Positions 1-9,765 of a DNA stretch of 56,879 bases are shown piece by piece (position 1 is the first letter of the stretch; each line of letters begins with the position of its first letter). Origin of the DNA: an uncultured SAR116 cluster alpha proteobacterium (GTDB lineage: Bacteria > Pseudomonadota > Alphaproteobacteria > Puniceispirillales > Puniceispirillaceae). The DNA lies in contig CACEJY010000009.1 in NCBI GenBank assembly GCA_902559985.1, forward strand, positions 1-56,879. Reading direction: 5' to 3'. The notes below the pieces were generated by a model that saw only the letters and a list, made by a program, of their open reading frames with translations, did no database searches and was not told where the DNA came from. The position numbers and the translations under genes were made by a program.

Positions 1-55
1 TCTCTATACTGTCAGGCTCCAGAGTGACATCGCCTTTATGCATTTTACGCGTCAT
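1..55 (-). CDS. ybeY: Probable start of YbeY endoribonuclease (partial)
   Basis: Only the first 18 codons are inside the window. The reading begins with ATG at 55-53 and gives MTRKMHKGDVTLEPDSIE before running off the left edge. AGGAA lies about 13 bases upstream of the ATG, a loose ribosome binding site. The call rests on position: in Alphaproteobacteria the gene directly after miaB and phoH is normally ybeY, a zinc endoribonuclease needed for 16S rRNA maturation. The conserved His-rich metal motif is in the part that is missing, so the sequence alone does not prove the identity. An in-frame ATG at codon 5 is another possible start. Confidence 0.45.
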   Translation of the reverse strand, partial: MTRKMHKGDVTLEPDSIE

Positions 56-131
56 AAGCTATTTTCATTCCTGATTTAATCATTATACCCCAAAAATCGT
101 GCCTGTCCCGCTTCTATTTCTGCGTATTCTT

Positions 132-1106
132 TTAAGTTTGTCCCGCTTCATAAGCTTTTAAAATACGAGCCACCACAGGGTGACGAACCACATCCTCGCC
201 CGAGAGATGAATAATACCAACACCCCTGATATTGTCCAAAAGCGTTACCGCTTCAGCAAGGCCTGATGGCTGAACTATTGGCAAATCAATCTGGCTTAAA
301 TCACCAGTTATCACCATGTGAGAATTGTGCCCAAGGCGGGTTAGCACCATTTTCATTTGCACCGGCGTAGTATTTTGTGCTTCGTCAATAATCACATGCG
401 CCGAGGTCAGGGTCCGGCCACGCATGAAGGCCAATGGCGCAATCTCAATTTCACCACTTGCGAGCATACGATCAACCTTGTCAGCAGGCATCATATCATA
501 AAGCGCATCATAAAGCGGGCGCAAATAAGGGTCGACCTTTTCCTTCATGTCGCCTGGCAGAAACCCAAGCCTTTCACCAGCCTCAACAGCTGGCCGAGAC
601 AGGATTATACGTTCAACCTCTCGCTTTTTCAGAGCTTCGACTGCGCGCGCAACGGCCATATAGGTTTTACCTGTTCCCGCGGGCCCAAGCCCAAAGACAA
701 CTTCATTATTGCGCAATAATCTCAAGTAATCATTCTGACCTTTGGTTTTGGCAACGATTTTCTTTTTCCAGGTTTCAAAAGACTCAGCCGCCAGAACAGC
801 TTCACCATGATGCCCATTAACCGCCCATCTCAACGCATCATCAACCATGGATTGATCAATTCCATCCCAGCTGGTGTCACGACAAGTTTCAAGAATATGT
901 TTATAAAGATTTTCAATGACAGTCCGAGCCGTTTTCGTGGCTTTTCCAGCGCCAGAAATTTTAATGCTGTTGCCGAATGAATCGAGTGTAACGTCAAGTG
1001 ATTTTTCAATATGAGCAAGATGTTGGTTATGTTCGCCTGACAATAATGCAAGAATATCGTTATCCTCAAATTCTATCTGAATATTATTAACCTTTGCAAT
1101 GTTCAC
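132..1106 (-). CDS. phoL: PhoH-family ATPase (PhoL)
   Basis: A 324-residue protein with a KH-like N-terminal region followed by a PhoH P-loop ATPase domain. The Walker A motif GPAGTGKT lies at about residues 142-149 and the Walker B motif VIIDEAQN at about 238-245, followed by [12 protein letters not shown], all typical of the family. PhoH/PhoL proteins are cytoplasmic nucleotide-binding proteins linked to RNA metabolism, and they are normally encoded beside ybeY, as here. The start codon is GTG and overlaps the miaB stop by four bases (GTGA), so translation is probably coupled. The exact cellular role of the family is not settled. Confidence 0.93.
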   Translation of the reverse strand: MNIAKVNNIQIEFEDNDILALLSGEHNQHLAHIEKSLDVTLDSFGNSIKISGAGKATKTARTVIENLYKHILETCRDTSWDGIDQSMVDDALRWAVNGHHGEAVLAAESFETWKKKIVAKTKGQNDYLRLLRNNEVVFGLGPAGTGKTYMAVARAVEALKKREVERIILSRPAVEAGERLGFLPGDMKEKVDPYLRPLYDALYDMMPADKVDRMLASGEIEIAPLAFMRGRTLTSAHVIIDEAQNTTPVQMKMVLTRLGHNSHMVITGDLSQIDLPIVQPSGLAEAVTLLDNIRGVGIIHLSGEDVVRHPVVARILKAYEAGQT

Positions 1107-2458
1107 ACCGCCACCTTCAGGTTAACTATTTCGCCTTTCATGCTATTCTGGCGCGCGGATGACAGCCGGCAAGACACAATTTGACCAATATGATCCACTT
1201 CGCCAATGAAATTGACAGCCTGCATATAAGGGCTGCGACCGGCCATTTGCCCGACATGACCACCGGCGCGTTCAACCAGAACGTCAACCAGTTTACCTTC
1301 GGTATTTTTGTTAAACGCAAATTGCTGAGCATTTAGCAATTGTTGCAGGCTTTCAAGCCGTTCGGATTTGACCGACTCTGGCACCTGGTGTTCTGCATTG
1401 GCAGCCGGGGTTCCGGGGCGTGGGCTATATTTGAATGAATAGGCAGACGCATATCCAACTTTACTGACAAGCGCCAGCGTATCAGCAAAGTCTTGATCGC
1501 TTTCACCGGGAAAGCCAACGATGAAATCACCCGAAATGGCGATATCGGGACGAACGGCACGCAATTTATCAATTACTGCCATATAAATATCGCTTGTATG
1601 GCGGCGGTTCATTACCTGCAGAATATGGTTTGACCCCGACTGAATAGGCAAATGCAGATAAGGCATTAATTGTGGCACATTACCATGCGCCGCGATCAGT
1701 TCATCATCCATGTCCAGCGGATGCGATGTGGTGTAACGAATACGCTCTAGCCCGTCAATTTCGGCAAGCGCACGGATTAATCGGCCAAGGCTCCAAACCC
1801 CACCAGAACCACTGTCGCCATGATAAGCATTTACATTCTGTCCCAGCAAGGTCAATTCACGCGTACCACTGGCAATCAACTGTCTGGCCTCTTCAAGAAC
1901 CGTTGTTGCGGGGCGTGAGAATTCAGAGCCACGTGTATAGGGCACAACACAAAAGGCACAGAACTTATCGCAGCCTTCCTGAACACTCAAAAACGCCGTT
2001 GGACCACGCGGCGCATGCTCTCCTGGCAGAAAATCAAACTTTACCTCTTCAGGAAAATCAGTATCGATAATCCGGTTGCGGCTTGACGGATCAATCTGAC
2101 TCACCAATTCAGGCAGACGATGGTAAGTTTGCGGCCCAACGACAATATCAACCCAAGGGGCTCGTCGGGTAATTTCTGCACCCTCAGCCTGGGCCACACA
2201 TCCAGCAACCGCAATAGTCATGTGTCGTCCTTGTTGGTCAGCAACCCGTTCTTTCAGCTGGCGCAATCGTCCAAGCTCGGAAAACACCTTTTCAGACGCT
2301 TTTTCACGAATATGACACGTATTTAAAATCACCATATCGGCCCCGTCAACCATATCGGTTGGCGCATAGCCAAGCGGGGCCAGAACATCAGTCATCCGGT
2401 CAGAATCATAAACATTCATCTGGCAACCATATGTTTTGATATAGAGTTTTTTAGTCAA
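1103..2458 (-). CDS. miaB: tRNA-2-methylthio-N6-dimethylallyladenosine synthase MiaB
   Basis: This radical-SAM enzyme adds a methylthio group to i6A37 in tRNAs that read UNN codons. The 451 residues are the usual length. The N-terminal methylthiotransferase domain carries its three Fe-S cysteines ([24 protein letters not shown]). The radical-SAM motif CDKFCAFC lies near residue 163, and the C-terminal part is a TRAM domain. The only start that fits the family ([15 protein letters not shown]) is a TTG, with no clear Shine-Dalgarno sequence. The stop overlaps the phoL start. In many alphaproteobacteria a fur gene sits between rimI and miaB; here there is only an 80-base gap. Confidence 0.96.
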   Translation of the reverse strand: MTKKLYIKTYGCQMNVYDSDRMTDVLAPLGYAPTDMVDGADMVILNTCHIREKASEKVFSELGRLRQLKERVADQQGRHMTIAVAGCVAQAEGAEITRRAPWVDIVVGPQTYHRLPELVSQIDPSSRNRIIDTDFPEEVKFDFLPGEHAPRGPTAFLSVQEGCDKFCAFCVVPYTRGSEFSRPATTVLEEARQLIASGTRELTLLGQNVNAYHGDSGSGGVWSLGRLIRALAEIDGLERIRYTTSHPLDMDDELIAAHGNVPQLMPYLHLPIQSGSNHILQVMNRRHTSDIYMAVIDKLRAVRPDIAISGDFIVGFPGESDQDFADTLALVSKVGYASAYSFKYSPRPGTPAANAEHQVPESVKSERLESLQQLLNAQQFAFNKNTEGKLVDVLVERAGGHVGQMAGRSPYMQAVNFIGEVDHIGQIVSCRLSSARQNSMKGEIVNLKVAV

Positions 2459-2538
2459 GAGCGCTTTGTCACATTTCAGAAGTGCGAATCATTCACTTTC
2501 TTTTACCGCCTAGACCCAAAGATGGTCAAGAAAAAGCC

Positions 2539-3021
2539 TCAATCACTCAACCGCCTCATCATAATTGCGTCACAATCACCATCTGAACGTTTATAATAGG
2601 AAGGCCGGCGACCAAATTCAGCAAATCCGTGACGATGGTAAAGTGTCAGTGCTGACACATTATCAGCGGCTACTTCCAGCAGAGCGGTTTTCACATCTTG
2701 TGCATCAATATAGGCCAAAAAATGCCCAAGCAACCCCGCGCCGCGTCCGCATTTTTGATGATCTGAACTTACCGCAATCGACAAAATTTCCGCCTCATCC
2801 ACAATTATCGTCGCAAGCAGATAGCCAACAAGATTGCTAGACATGTCCGGATTATTCGGCCTATACGCTGTGTTCGGAATATTTGTGTCATCGACAAATC
2901 CGCAAAAAGCCCGCATTTTCATTAAAGTTAACAAACGTCCACGATCCAGCGCCGTGTTGAATGTTTGTGCCTCAATCGCGGCAATGGAGGCACAATCATC
3001 TGTTCGTATGGCTCTTATCAT
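2539..3021 (-). CDS. rimI: Ribosomal-protein-alanine N-acetyltransferase RimI
   Basis: A 160-residue GNAT acetyltransferase. The acetyl-CoA binding segment is SSDHQKCGRGAGLLGHFL (the Q/RxxGxG/A motif), followed by the family-typical stretch LLEVAADNVSALTLYHRHGF. RimI acetylates the N-terminus of ribosomal protein S18. The gene lies eight bases downstream of tsaB in the same orientation, the standard tsaB-rimI pairing, which favours RimI over other GNAT enzymes. The start is ATG. Confidence 0.88.
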   Translation of the reverse strand: MIRAIRTDDCASIAAIEAQTFNTALDRGRLLTLMKMRAFCGFVDDTNIPNTAYRPNNPDMSSNLVGYLLATIIVDEAEILSIAVSSDHQKCGRGAGLLGHFLAYIDAQDVKTALLEVAADNVSALTLYHRHGFAEFGRRPSYYKRSDGDCDAIMMRRLSD

Positions 3022-3029
3022 GTCACGAG

Positions 3030-3752
3030 CTACTTTTTCTTTGGGCCCAGGTGTGGATCGGCAAGATATAGCGGGGTTAAGGGCGGAAAATCGCCAAGCA
3101 TTATTTTTTCGGCAGCCACTGTTGCAATCATACCCGCATCAACAATCAGTACATCTTTCTTGTTTCCAAGAGAAACCGGCGTTGCGGCCAGCCCATTGGC
3201 AGCAAATGCCATCTTCGCAGCCAACCCTCCAAATCCTGCAAGCATTAGCCCATCTGCACAGATTGACTCTGGCACCAGAAATGGCAATTGGTCGATCTGA
3301 GCCTCAAAAATTGTACCTCGCGGCGTAATGTCACTAGCAAAAAGCTGCGCATAGACATTACCGCGGCGAGTGTCCGCAATACATAGAACTGGCAAGCCAT
3401 TCAAAACCCCAGAAGAAAAAAAAGCCAGTGCCTCTAGTCCAGAAATACCAAGACCGATTATATCCTGAGCCAAACAAACGCCCTTGGCAGCTGCCAACGA
3501 CACTCGGAGACCAGTAAATGATCCCGGCCCACACCCAGCTGCAACATGGCTAAGGCTGGAAAAACCCACCCCAACATCCGCCAATGTCCGTATTGCTAAT
3601 GGCACCAATTCCGTTGCTTGACCAAAGGGCGCTTCAATTTTTTCCATCGCTAAAACAGTTCCATTCCCATAAACCGCGACAGACAACTGTTTCGTGCTGG
3701 CTTCAAATGCCAAAATGACTGGCGCCGTTCGGATAGTACTGGAACTTTTCAA
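3030..3752 (-). CDS. tsaB: tRNA threonylcarbamoyladenosine biosynthesis protein TsaB
   Basis: TsaB is the ASKHA-fold partner of TsaD and TsaE in making t6A37 in ANN-decoding tRNAs. The 240 residues match the family length. Typical segments are ILAFEASTKQLSVAV near the N-terminus and the signature GCGPGSFTGLRVSLAAAKG at about residues 73-91. The reading frame opens with TTG preceded by GAGGA at good spacing. The next in-frame Met is far inside the fold, so TTG is the likely start. It leads a minus-strand run tsaB-rimI-miaB-phoL-ybeY devoted to tRNA modification and rRNA processing. Confidence 0.93.
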   Translation of the reverse strand: MKSSSTIRTAPVILAFEASTKQLSVAVYGNGTVLAMEKIEAPFGQATELVPLAIRTLADVGVGFSSLSHVAAGCGPGSFTGLRVSLAAAKGVCLAQDIIGLGISGLEALAFFSSGVLNGLPVLCIADTRRGNVYAQLFASDITPRGTIFEAQIDQLPFLVPESICADGLMLAGFGGLAAKMAFAANGLAATPVSLGNKKDVLIVDAGMIATVAAEKIMLGDFPPLTPLYLADPHLGPKKK

Positions 3753-3887
3753 TTACATATTCCTCATTCTAGTTAGCGGTTATCGAGTTGCATTACACCA
3801 TTAAAACACGTTAAAATAGATTGAGATATCATCGACTTATTAACCAGTAAAGTCTGATTTTTTTCATTTTTTGGTGGAAAATCTGCT

Positions 3888-4970
3888 ATGTACATGAGGC
3901 CCATTTATAACTATTGCGATTTTCAAGGCAATCGTTGCTACCATCAGAAAAAGCCTCTGCTGTTGCAATTTTTGGCATGGCTTGGCCTGGGGGCTAGCGT
4001 ATTTTTGTCATGCCTGGGACAGTCCCATGCAGCTGATCATGCCGCGGTTTTAATGTATCATCGTTTTGGAGAGGATAAATATCCAAGCACCAATATCCGC
4101 CTTGATCAATTTGATGCGCACCTTGAAAAACTGGCTAATGGCAATTACACGGTTTTACCATTAGCCAAAATAGTTCGCCATATACAAGATGGAACAGAGC
4201 TTCCTGATCGCACCGTAGCAATTACAATTGATGATGCTTATTTATCTGTTTTTACCGAAGCATGGCCGAGGCTGAAAGCAAAAGGCTTTCCATTTACCGT
4301 CTTTGTGGCCACCGATCCATTAGATAACGGGCATCCAAACTATATGAGTTGGGACCAACTTCGCCAGTTGCAGGCAAGTGGAATTGGCATTGGCAGCCAA
4401 ACCAAAACCCACCCTCATATGCACCAGATTAGTCCTGCCGAAATAGATGCAGAATTATCTACCTCTAACCAACGATTTCTGAATGAGCTTGGGCTGCGAC
4501 CAACGTTATTCGCCTATCCTTACGGTGAGTATAATCTCGCAGTCATTGAACGTGTAAAAGCGGCCGGATTTATTGCCGCGTTTGGCCAGAATTCAGGCAT
4601 TACGCATGGATTTGATGGATTTTTCGAATTGCCACGCTTTGCCTTTAATGAGCAATATGGCGGAATGGATAGACTTACACTAGCAATTGATGGATTGCCC
4701 CTAAAGGTCAATCAGATTATACCAGCTGACGTATTGATAAACACAAACCCACCTGCCCTAGGCTTTACCCTCGCTCAAGAAATTGCTACTAACAGGCAAT
4801 TACGTTGTTTCAATTCAACCTATGGCAAGCTAAGTGTAGATCGCATTGGCCCTCGCGCCGAAGTGCGCTTTCCAGGAGCTTTGCCATCTGGACGGGCGAG
4901 GGTCAATTGCACGATGCCTGGCCCAGATGGTCGGTGGCGTTGGTTTGGTAAACAGTTCCTTGTCCCATGA
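3888..4970 (+). CDS. Secreted polysaccharide deacetylase (NodB-like, PgaB-type)
   Basis: A 360-residue exported protein. A basic N-terminus (KK at 21-22) leads into a hydrophobic segment at about 24-43 and a likely signal-peptidase site after SHA (residue 48). The NodB fold begins at VLMYHRFG. Catalytic motif 1 is TIDDAY (Asp115-Asp116). Motif 2 is SQTKTHPHM, where the usual H-S/T-x-x-H reads Q171-T-K-T-H175, so one metal-ligand His is Gln. Motif 3 is FAYPYGEYN at 208-216. Enzymes of this family remove N- or O-acetyl groups from cell-wall or exopolysaccharides in the periplasm. The gene stands alone, divergent from tsaB and convergent with the glucosaminidase. The substrate cannot be read from the sequence. 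ATG at 3894 is an alternative start. Confidence 0.85.
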   Translation: MYMRPIYNYCDFQGNRCYHQKKPLLLQFLAWLGLGASVFLSCLGQSHAADHAAVLMYHRFGEDKYPSTNIRLDQFDAHLEKLANGNYTVLPLAKIVRHIQDGTELPDRTVAITIDDAYLSVFTEAWPRLKAKGFPFTVFVATDPLDNGHPNYMSWDQLRQLQASGIGIGSQTKTHPHMHQISPAEIDAELSTSNQRFLNELGLRPTLFAYPYGEYNLAVIERVKAAGFIAAFGQNSGITHGFDGFFELPRFAFNEQYGGMDRLTLAIDGLPLKVNQIIPADVLINTNPPALGFTLAQEIATNRQLRCFNSTYGKLSVDRIGPRAEVRFPGALPSGRARVNCTMPGPDGRWRWFGKQFLVP

Positions 4971-5024
4971 TTAGCTTTTATATCTATTAAAAGGAACTTC
5001 TTGGTAAGTTTTATTGGGTAAAAA

Positions 5025-6179
5025 TTAATACAAGTAAGCAAGCGCATAGCGGCCAAACTGATTTGTACGGATCAAATTTTCTAGCTTAGTCACATAGACA
5101 GGGCCTATTTCTGCATAGCGATCAAGGTGTTTGACTAGAGCTTTTGTCTTTTTCTCCTTTGGCCCATCATGAAGCGCGGCTCGGGCATTTCTGAAATTCT
5201 CATAATAAGGATGTGTATTTAAATTGTGAATGTAAGCACGAACCGAACCAGATAATGTTCCAAAACTGCGGACTACCGCCCGATCGTTAGTTGGAGTCAG
5301 GGGTCTCAATCCGGCATCATCACGCCATGCCCATTGTCCAAAAAGTGCATTCCCCTTGATGGCAAAACGCGACGTCCCCCATCCAGACTCGATAGCTGCC
5401 TGCGCCAGTGCAATTGGCACTGGTATCACATCAGCTCTCCTTAGCAATTGTCTAGTTAACGCGTTATTGTCCTGATCAGTGATTTTTATGTCATAAAGGT
5501 ATGCCCATTTCTCTAGGTCGGCACGATCATCATTCTGATTGGAACGTCTAATGGCATCACGGCGCCGCAGAATTTCTTCATTTCCTGCCAAAATAAGCGG
5601 TAAGGCAATTTTTAAGAACGAAGCTTTTTGAGCGGATCCAGATAATGATTGATGTGAGGGTGGAATTTGCCTAACAAATGTCCGGGAAACCATCAACGGG
5701 GTAACCCTGACAGCTTGCATGGCTGGTTTTGAGTCGACACCTTCGGTTTTTGAGCCTTTAAAATTTTTGAGAGGCTTTACCGGTGTAACAGGCTTGGATA
5801 ATTGCGCGATATCACCGACGACCGCATCATCAGAACTGGTAATTTCACTCATTTTTTCGGCGATATCCGTTACATCTATTTGCTCTTTTGGGCCCCCACC
5901 ATCGAGATCGGGACGAAGACCTGTTCCGATCATTTCCGGGCTTTTTGAAAGCTCAACCGTTTTTTTGGGGACTGGTGTGGAAGGCTCAAAAGACGTCATT
6001 GAAGGGGCGCTGCTATCAGTCGTGCCACCACGAGGCTCAACCACCATAGACTGCTGCACAAAAAATTTTGGGGGAGAGAGGTCAAAAAGGCCCGGGCCGA
6101 TAAAACCAGCGCATGCCATGCCAGCAGCAATCATGGAGATCTTTTGGTTGGTAAACCAATTGGAAATCGACGATATCAC
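5025..6179 (-). CDS. Membrane-anchored glucosaminidase (Bax/FlgJ-like)
   Basis: A 384-residue protein with a short N-terminal hydrophobic segment (about residues 14-32), a long Ser/Pro/Thr-rich linker to about residue 190, and a C-terminal glucosaminidase domain. That domain has the family features IALAQAAIESGWGTSRFA, in which the Glu of IESGWG is the likely catalytic acid, and NALFGQW. It resembles the Bax family of peptidoglycan N-acetylglucosaminidases and would act in the periplasm. The GTG start at 6179 has AAAGG upstream; the ATG at 6134 is an alternative. It converges on the deacetylase gene, so two envelope-polysaccharide enzymes sit tail to tail. Confidence 0.82.
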   Translation of the reverse strand: MISSISNWFTNQKISMIAAGMACAGFIGPGLFDLSPPKFFVQQSMVVEPRGGTTDSSAPSMTSFEPSTPVPKKTVELSKSPEMIGTGLRPDLDGGGPKEQIDVTDIAEKMSEITSSDDAVVGDIAQLSKPVTPVKPLKNFKGSKTEGVDSKPAMQAVRVTPLMVSRTFVRQIPPSHQSLSGSAQKASFLKIALPLILAGNEEILRRRDAIRRSNQNDDRADLEKWAYLYDIKITDQDNNALTRQLLRRADVIPVPIALAQAAIESGWGTSRFAIKGNALFGQWAWRDDAGLRPLTPTNDRAVVRSFGTLSGSVRAYIHNLNTHPYYENFRNARAALHDGPKEKKTKALVKHLDRYAEIGPVYVTKLENLIRTNQFGRYALAYLY

Positions 6180-6247
6180 GCATTAAGCCTTTAAAAATCT
6201 ACAGCGAAAACTAACTCAAACCTACGTTAGTGGGTCACAATTCAGCT

Positions 6248-6805
6248 TTACATTTCTGCAGCACGAACTTCTCGCACTTCAGGAATGTAATGACGTAGCA
6301 TGTTTTCAATGCCCATTTTCAAAGTTGCAGTGGAACTCGGACAGCCCTGGCAAGCTCCGCGCATTTCCAGCGTCACAATGCCATCGTCAAAGCCTTGAAA
6401 TACAATGTCCCCACCATCCATGGCGACCGCGGGGCGCACGCGTGAGTCCAAAAGCTGTTTGATTTGCTGAACTGTATCACTATCACTCCCTTTGGCGTGT
6501 GGATCAGCAATCTCAACATCATTTTCCACCACAGGTAAACCGGATGCGTAGTGCTCCATTATTCCAGCAAGAATAGCCGGCTTCAGAGCAAACCAATCAA
6601 GTGTTTCCTTCTTGGTAACAGCCACAAAATCGCCACCAAGAAAAACCGCGGTTACACCATCAATTTGAAATAAGCGGCGTGCCAGTGGTGATTTATTAGA
6701 CCCTTCAATATCGGCAAAGTCTGCAGTTCCCTGTGTCATTACTGGAACGCCAGGAATAAATTTTAATGTTGCCGGGTTCGGCGTATCCTGTGTTTGAATA
6801 AACAT
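6248..6805 (-). CDS. NfuA-type iron-sulfur cluster carrier
   Basis: A 185-residue protein with the two-domain Nfu layout: an N-terminal Nfu-N domain starting MFIQTQDTPNPATLKFIPG and a C-terminal NifU-like domain. The NifU-like domain carries the cluster-binding motif C152-Q-G-C155 in the segment GACQGCPSS. Such proteins hold a 4Fe-4S cluster at a dimer interface and pass it to target enzymes in the cytoplasm. The ATG start has GAGGGG nine bases upstream. The neighbouring trpS-murJ-glnD-mutS order is normal for Alphaproteobacteria. Confidence 0.93.
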   Translation of the reverse strand: MFIQTQDTPNPATLKFIPGVPVMTQGTADFADIEGSNKSPLARRLFQIDGVTAVFLGGDFVAVTKKETLDWFALKPAILAGIMEHYASGLPVVENDVEIADPHAKGSDSDTVQQIKQLLDSRVRPAVAMDGGDIVFQGFDDGIVTLEMRGACQGCPSSTATLKMGIENMLRHYIPEVREVRAAEM

Positions 6806-6849
6806 TTAATCAGCCCCTCTCATTACAACCGGTTAATCATCAATTGGGC

Positions 6850-6861
6850 GGTCCGTGGACC
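6850..6861. repeat. 12-bp palindrome upstream of the Nfu gene
   Basis: GGTCCGTGGACC has two 5-base arms around GT. It lies about 45 bases before the Nfu start codon in a 245-base gap. Thirteen bases further upstream (6874-6891) a second inverted repeat, GAAGA/TCTTC with an 8-base spacer, flanks a TATA-like stretch. Both could be operator half-sites, but no known regulator motif is recognised. Confidence 0.3.
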
Positions 6862-7050
6862 AGTATATACTCAGAAGATATAAAAGTCTTCACTACATGA
6901 TTTTGCCACGTCAATTAACGTATTGGCATGCAACACACCGCGGTTATATTCAAACGATATGGACTTTTACACAAAAATACTCAACCCATCGTTGTGTCTA
7001 GTGTCGCATATCTACGCTAAGCCGGCTAGTGACCTAACAATTGCTTTGAC

Positions 7051-8094
7051 CTAATGGTCCGTGCTTTTTCCCAAAAATCCAATAACATCATGCACCTGAG
7101 CAAGGAGTGGGCGAGCGATTGCCGTAGCCCGATCAGCCCCCTTAGCAAGAACAGCATCAATATCACCCGGATTTTTCAGAAGACGGCGCATTTCATCTCC
7201 TATTGGGGATAATCTCGCAACCGCCAAATCCGCAAGCATGGGTTTGAATTCACCAAAGCCACGTCCACCAAATTCTGCAAGCACATTTTCAGTACTGCAA
7301 TCAGCGAGGGCGGCATAAATACCAACCAAATTTGCGGCCTCGGGCCGACTAGAAAGAGCAACAACCTCCGATGGCAATGCATCAGAGTCAGTTTTTGCCT
7401 TACGGATTTTCTGCAAAATTAGATCCGCGTCGTCAGTCATATTAATACGTGAATTATCCGACACGTCAGACTTACTCATTTTAGCAGCGCCATCACGAAG
7501 ACTCATCACCCGTGTTGCGGTACCAAAGATTTGTGGGTTGGGAAGCGGAAAAACATCCCGGCCATATATTGAATTAAAGGCCTGTGCAATATCACGAGTC
7601 AGTTCAAGGTGTTGTTTCTGATCTTCGCCAACGGGAACATGTGTTGCCCGATAGCACAGAATATCCGCCGCCATAAGTGTTGGATAAGCATAAAGGCCCA
7701 CAGATGCATTTTCGCGATTCTTTCCTGCCTTTTCCTTAAATTGTGTCATCCGGTTCAGCCAACCAAGCCGCGTCACACAATTAAAAATCCATGCCAATTC
7801 AGCATGTTGCGGCACACAAGACTGGTTAAACAGAATTGATTGGTCAGTGGAAATGCCTGCCGCAATTAGGCAAGCCGCAACTTCACGGGTGCTTTTTTGC
7901 AATTGGAGAGGGTCTTGATGCACGGTGATAGCGTGCAAATCAACAACACAATAGATCGACTCAAAATCATTTTGTAAGGATACCCAATTGCGAATGGCGC
8001 CAAGGTAATTGCCAAGATGCAAATTACCAGTTGGCTGAATGCCCGAAAAAATACGACCTTTCCCTGCCGGAGCCTGTTCGGTTGAATTACCCAT
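7051..8094 (-). CDS. trpS: Tryptophanyl-tRNA synthetase
   Basis: A class I aminoacyl-tRNA synthetase that charges tRNA-Trp. The 347-residue length is normal. The HIGH-type motif is HLGN at residues 26-29 within [17 protein letters not shown], and KMSKS occurs intact at about residues 205-209. The start ATG has GGATAGGA just upstream. It lies downstream of murJ in the same orientation with a 93-base gap. Confidence 0.98.
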   Translation of the reverse strand: MGNSTEQAPAGKGRIFSGIQPTGNLHLGNYLGAIRNWVSLQNDFESIYCVVDLHAITVHQDPLQLQKSTREVAACLIAAGISTDQSILFNQSCVPQHAELAWIFNCVTRLGWLNRMTQFKEKAGKNRENASVGLYAYPTLMAADILCYRATHVPVGEDQKQHLELTRDIAQAFNSIYGRDVFPLPNPQIFGTATRVMSLRDGAAKMSKSDVSDNSRINMTDDADLILQKIRKAKTDSDALPSEVVALSSRPEAANLVGIYAALADCSTENVLAEFGGRGFGEFKPMLADLAVARLSPIGDEMRRLLKNPGDIDAVLAKGADRATAIARPLLAQVHDVIGFLGKSTDH

Positions 8095-8187
8095 TGATCC
8101 TATCCGTCATGACGTTTTGATATATTAGGCATTACAATACCCTCTAGCCAGACTTATCACCTTTTTGCAGGGCGACGGTCAAGTCTT

Positions 8188-9765
8188 TCAGTGCCGCCAC
8201 CGGCGCACAAGACCTACAGGTATCGCTTTGAAAAAGACAGCCGCAGCAAGAAAGACAGAACCGCCAAAAATTACTTGACCGGCTAGCCAGAGCGCTGCCG
8301 GCATAAAATGCCGTAAACCAGAACCAAAATTCGCAAAAACAAATAACACAATCGCCATTATCATTGTTGCCAGGAAAATACGCCCCATCATACCGATGCA
8401 ACCCCCACCAAGGCGATGACGCCGACTTAGCAAAACAGCCATCACCGTGCCCGCTATTAACCCTGAAAGGCTTGTTGCCAAAGCCAAGCCAACATGACCA
8501 AACAACGGCATTAAAATAAGAGATCCGGTGATATTGATCACAATTGTCATAATTGAAATTTTCAGCACTGTACCGGGCTGTCCCGCCGCGTAAAATGCCG
8601 GTTGAAGGATCTTCACCAGTACAAAACCAGGCAACCCAACGGCATAAGCTGACAATGCCTTCGCCGCCATCACCGAATCATCAGTGGTAAATGCGCCATA
8701 AACAAACAAACCGTCGATGATAGGACCGGCCAAAATAATCAAACTAATTATCGCTGGCACAACAAAAAACCCGGCAAAAATAATCGCTTCATCCAATGCT
8801 TTTATAAAACAAGCCCTTTGATCGTCCGCTTCAGCTGTTGACAAACGCGGCAACAGAGCCGTGCCAATTGCAATGCCAACAATACCCAAGGGTAGTTGCG
8901 CCACCCGGTCGGCATAATAAAGCCAAGAAATTGCGCCCACCGGCAACAGGGACGCCAAAATCAAGTCAACCAAAAGATTGAGTTGCATCCCACAAGCACC
9001 AAGGGCCGATGGTATGAAGTTACGCCACATAGCTCTTCCAGCATTTGAAAGATGTGGCCATTGCAATTTTGGCAATGCCGAAAGGCGACGCAAAACAAAA
9101 AAGAGGAACGCCAATTGCAACAGGCCTGCCAACAGCAACCCAATGGCTATTGGCAAGGCTTGGAAAACACCGAGATCAACTGCAAAAAGTGGAATCGAAA
9201 TCGCACCTGCAATAAAACATAGGTTAGCCACAATAGGCGCCGCCGCACCAGCCATGAAACGATCATGCGCATTGGCAATAGCAATCCATAATGCAACTAC
9301 GGAAATCATAGGAAGATAGGGCATCGTCACCCGCCCTAGATCTATGGCAGCGGCAAGACGGTCAGGTGTCGCTGCAAAACCAGGTGCAAGCACCAAAAGG
9401 ATCTGCGGCATAAAAATTTCAGCTAGAGTGACAATGCCAAACAGCACAAGAATCAGTATGATCTGCGCTTCGGCAGCAAGTCCAATAGCCGCCTCACGCC
9501 CTTCCGCTGTTCGCAGCTTGGCAAAGCTAGGCAAAAACGCATTGGTCATCGCCCCTTCAGCAGTTAGGCGCCGGAACATATTGGGTAGCTTCAACGCCAC
9601 AAGAAAGGCATCTGCGGCAGGGCCCGCGCCTAGAAAGCTCGCAAACGCAATGTCACGAATAAATCCAACAACACGGCTAACCGCAGTCAGACTGCCAATT
9701 TGCCAAAATGCGTTACCAAGCGATAGGCCTTTTCTTGGTTTTGCCTTATCTGGTGCACCAGTCAT
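8188..9765 (-). CDS. murJ: Lipid II flippase MurJ
   Basis: A 525-residue MOP-superfamily integral membrane protein with about 14 hydrophobic segments. It opens with the family-typical sequence VSRVVGFIRDIAFASFLG. MurJ flips lipid-linked peptidoglycan precursor across the inner membrane. The ATG overlaps the glnD stop by four bases (ATGA), so the two are translationally coupled. The order mutS-glnD-murJ-trpS is a known alphaproteobacterial arrangement. Confidence 0.95.
   Translation of the reverse strand: MTGAPDKAKPRKGLSLGNAFWQIGSLTAVSRVVGFIRDIAFASFLGAGPAADAFLVALKLPNMFRRLTAEGAMTNAFLPSFAKLRTAEGREAAIGLAAEAQIILILVLFGIVTLAEIFMPQILLVLAPGFAATPDRLAAAIDLGRVTMPYLPMISVVALWIAIANAHDRFMAGAAAPIVANLCFIAGAISIPLFAVDLGVFQALPIAIGLLLAGLLQLAFLFFVLRRLSALPKLQWPHLSNAGRAMWRNFIPSALGACGMQLNLLVDLILASLLPVGAISWLYYADRVAQLPLGIVGIAIGTALLPRLSTAEADDQRACFIKALDEAIIFAGFFVVPAIISLIILAGPIIDGLFVYGAFTTDDSVMAAKALSAYAVGLPGFVLVKILQPAFYAAGQPGTVLKISIMTIVINITGSLILMPLFGHVGLALATSLSGLIAGTVMAVLLSRRHRLGGGCIGMMGRIFLATMIMAIVLFVFANFGSGLRHFMPAALWLAGQVIFGGSVFLAAAVFFKAIPVGLVRRWRH

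Noticed and set aside
357-820. Plus-strand open frames opposite phoL and elsewhere
   Set aside because: They are antisense shadows of well-conserved genes and have no family-like sequence.
6850-7050. tRNA or small RNA gene in the gap between trpS and the Nfu gene
   Set aside because: No T-loop sequence or acceptor stem; only short palindromes are present.
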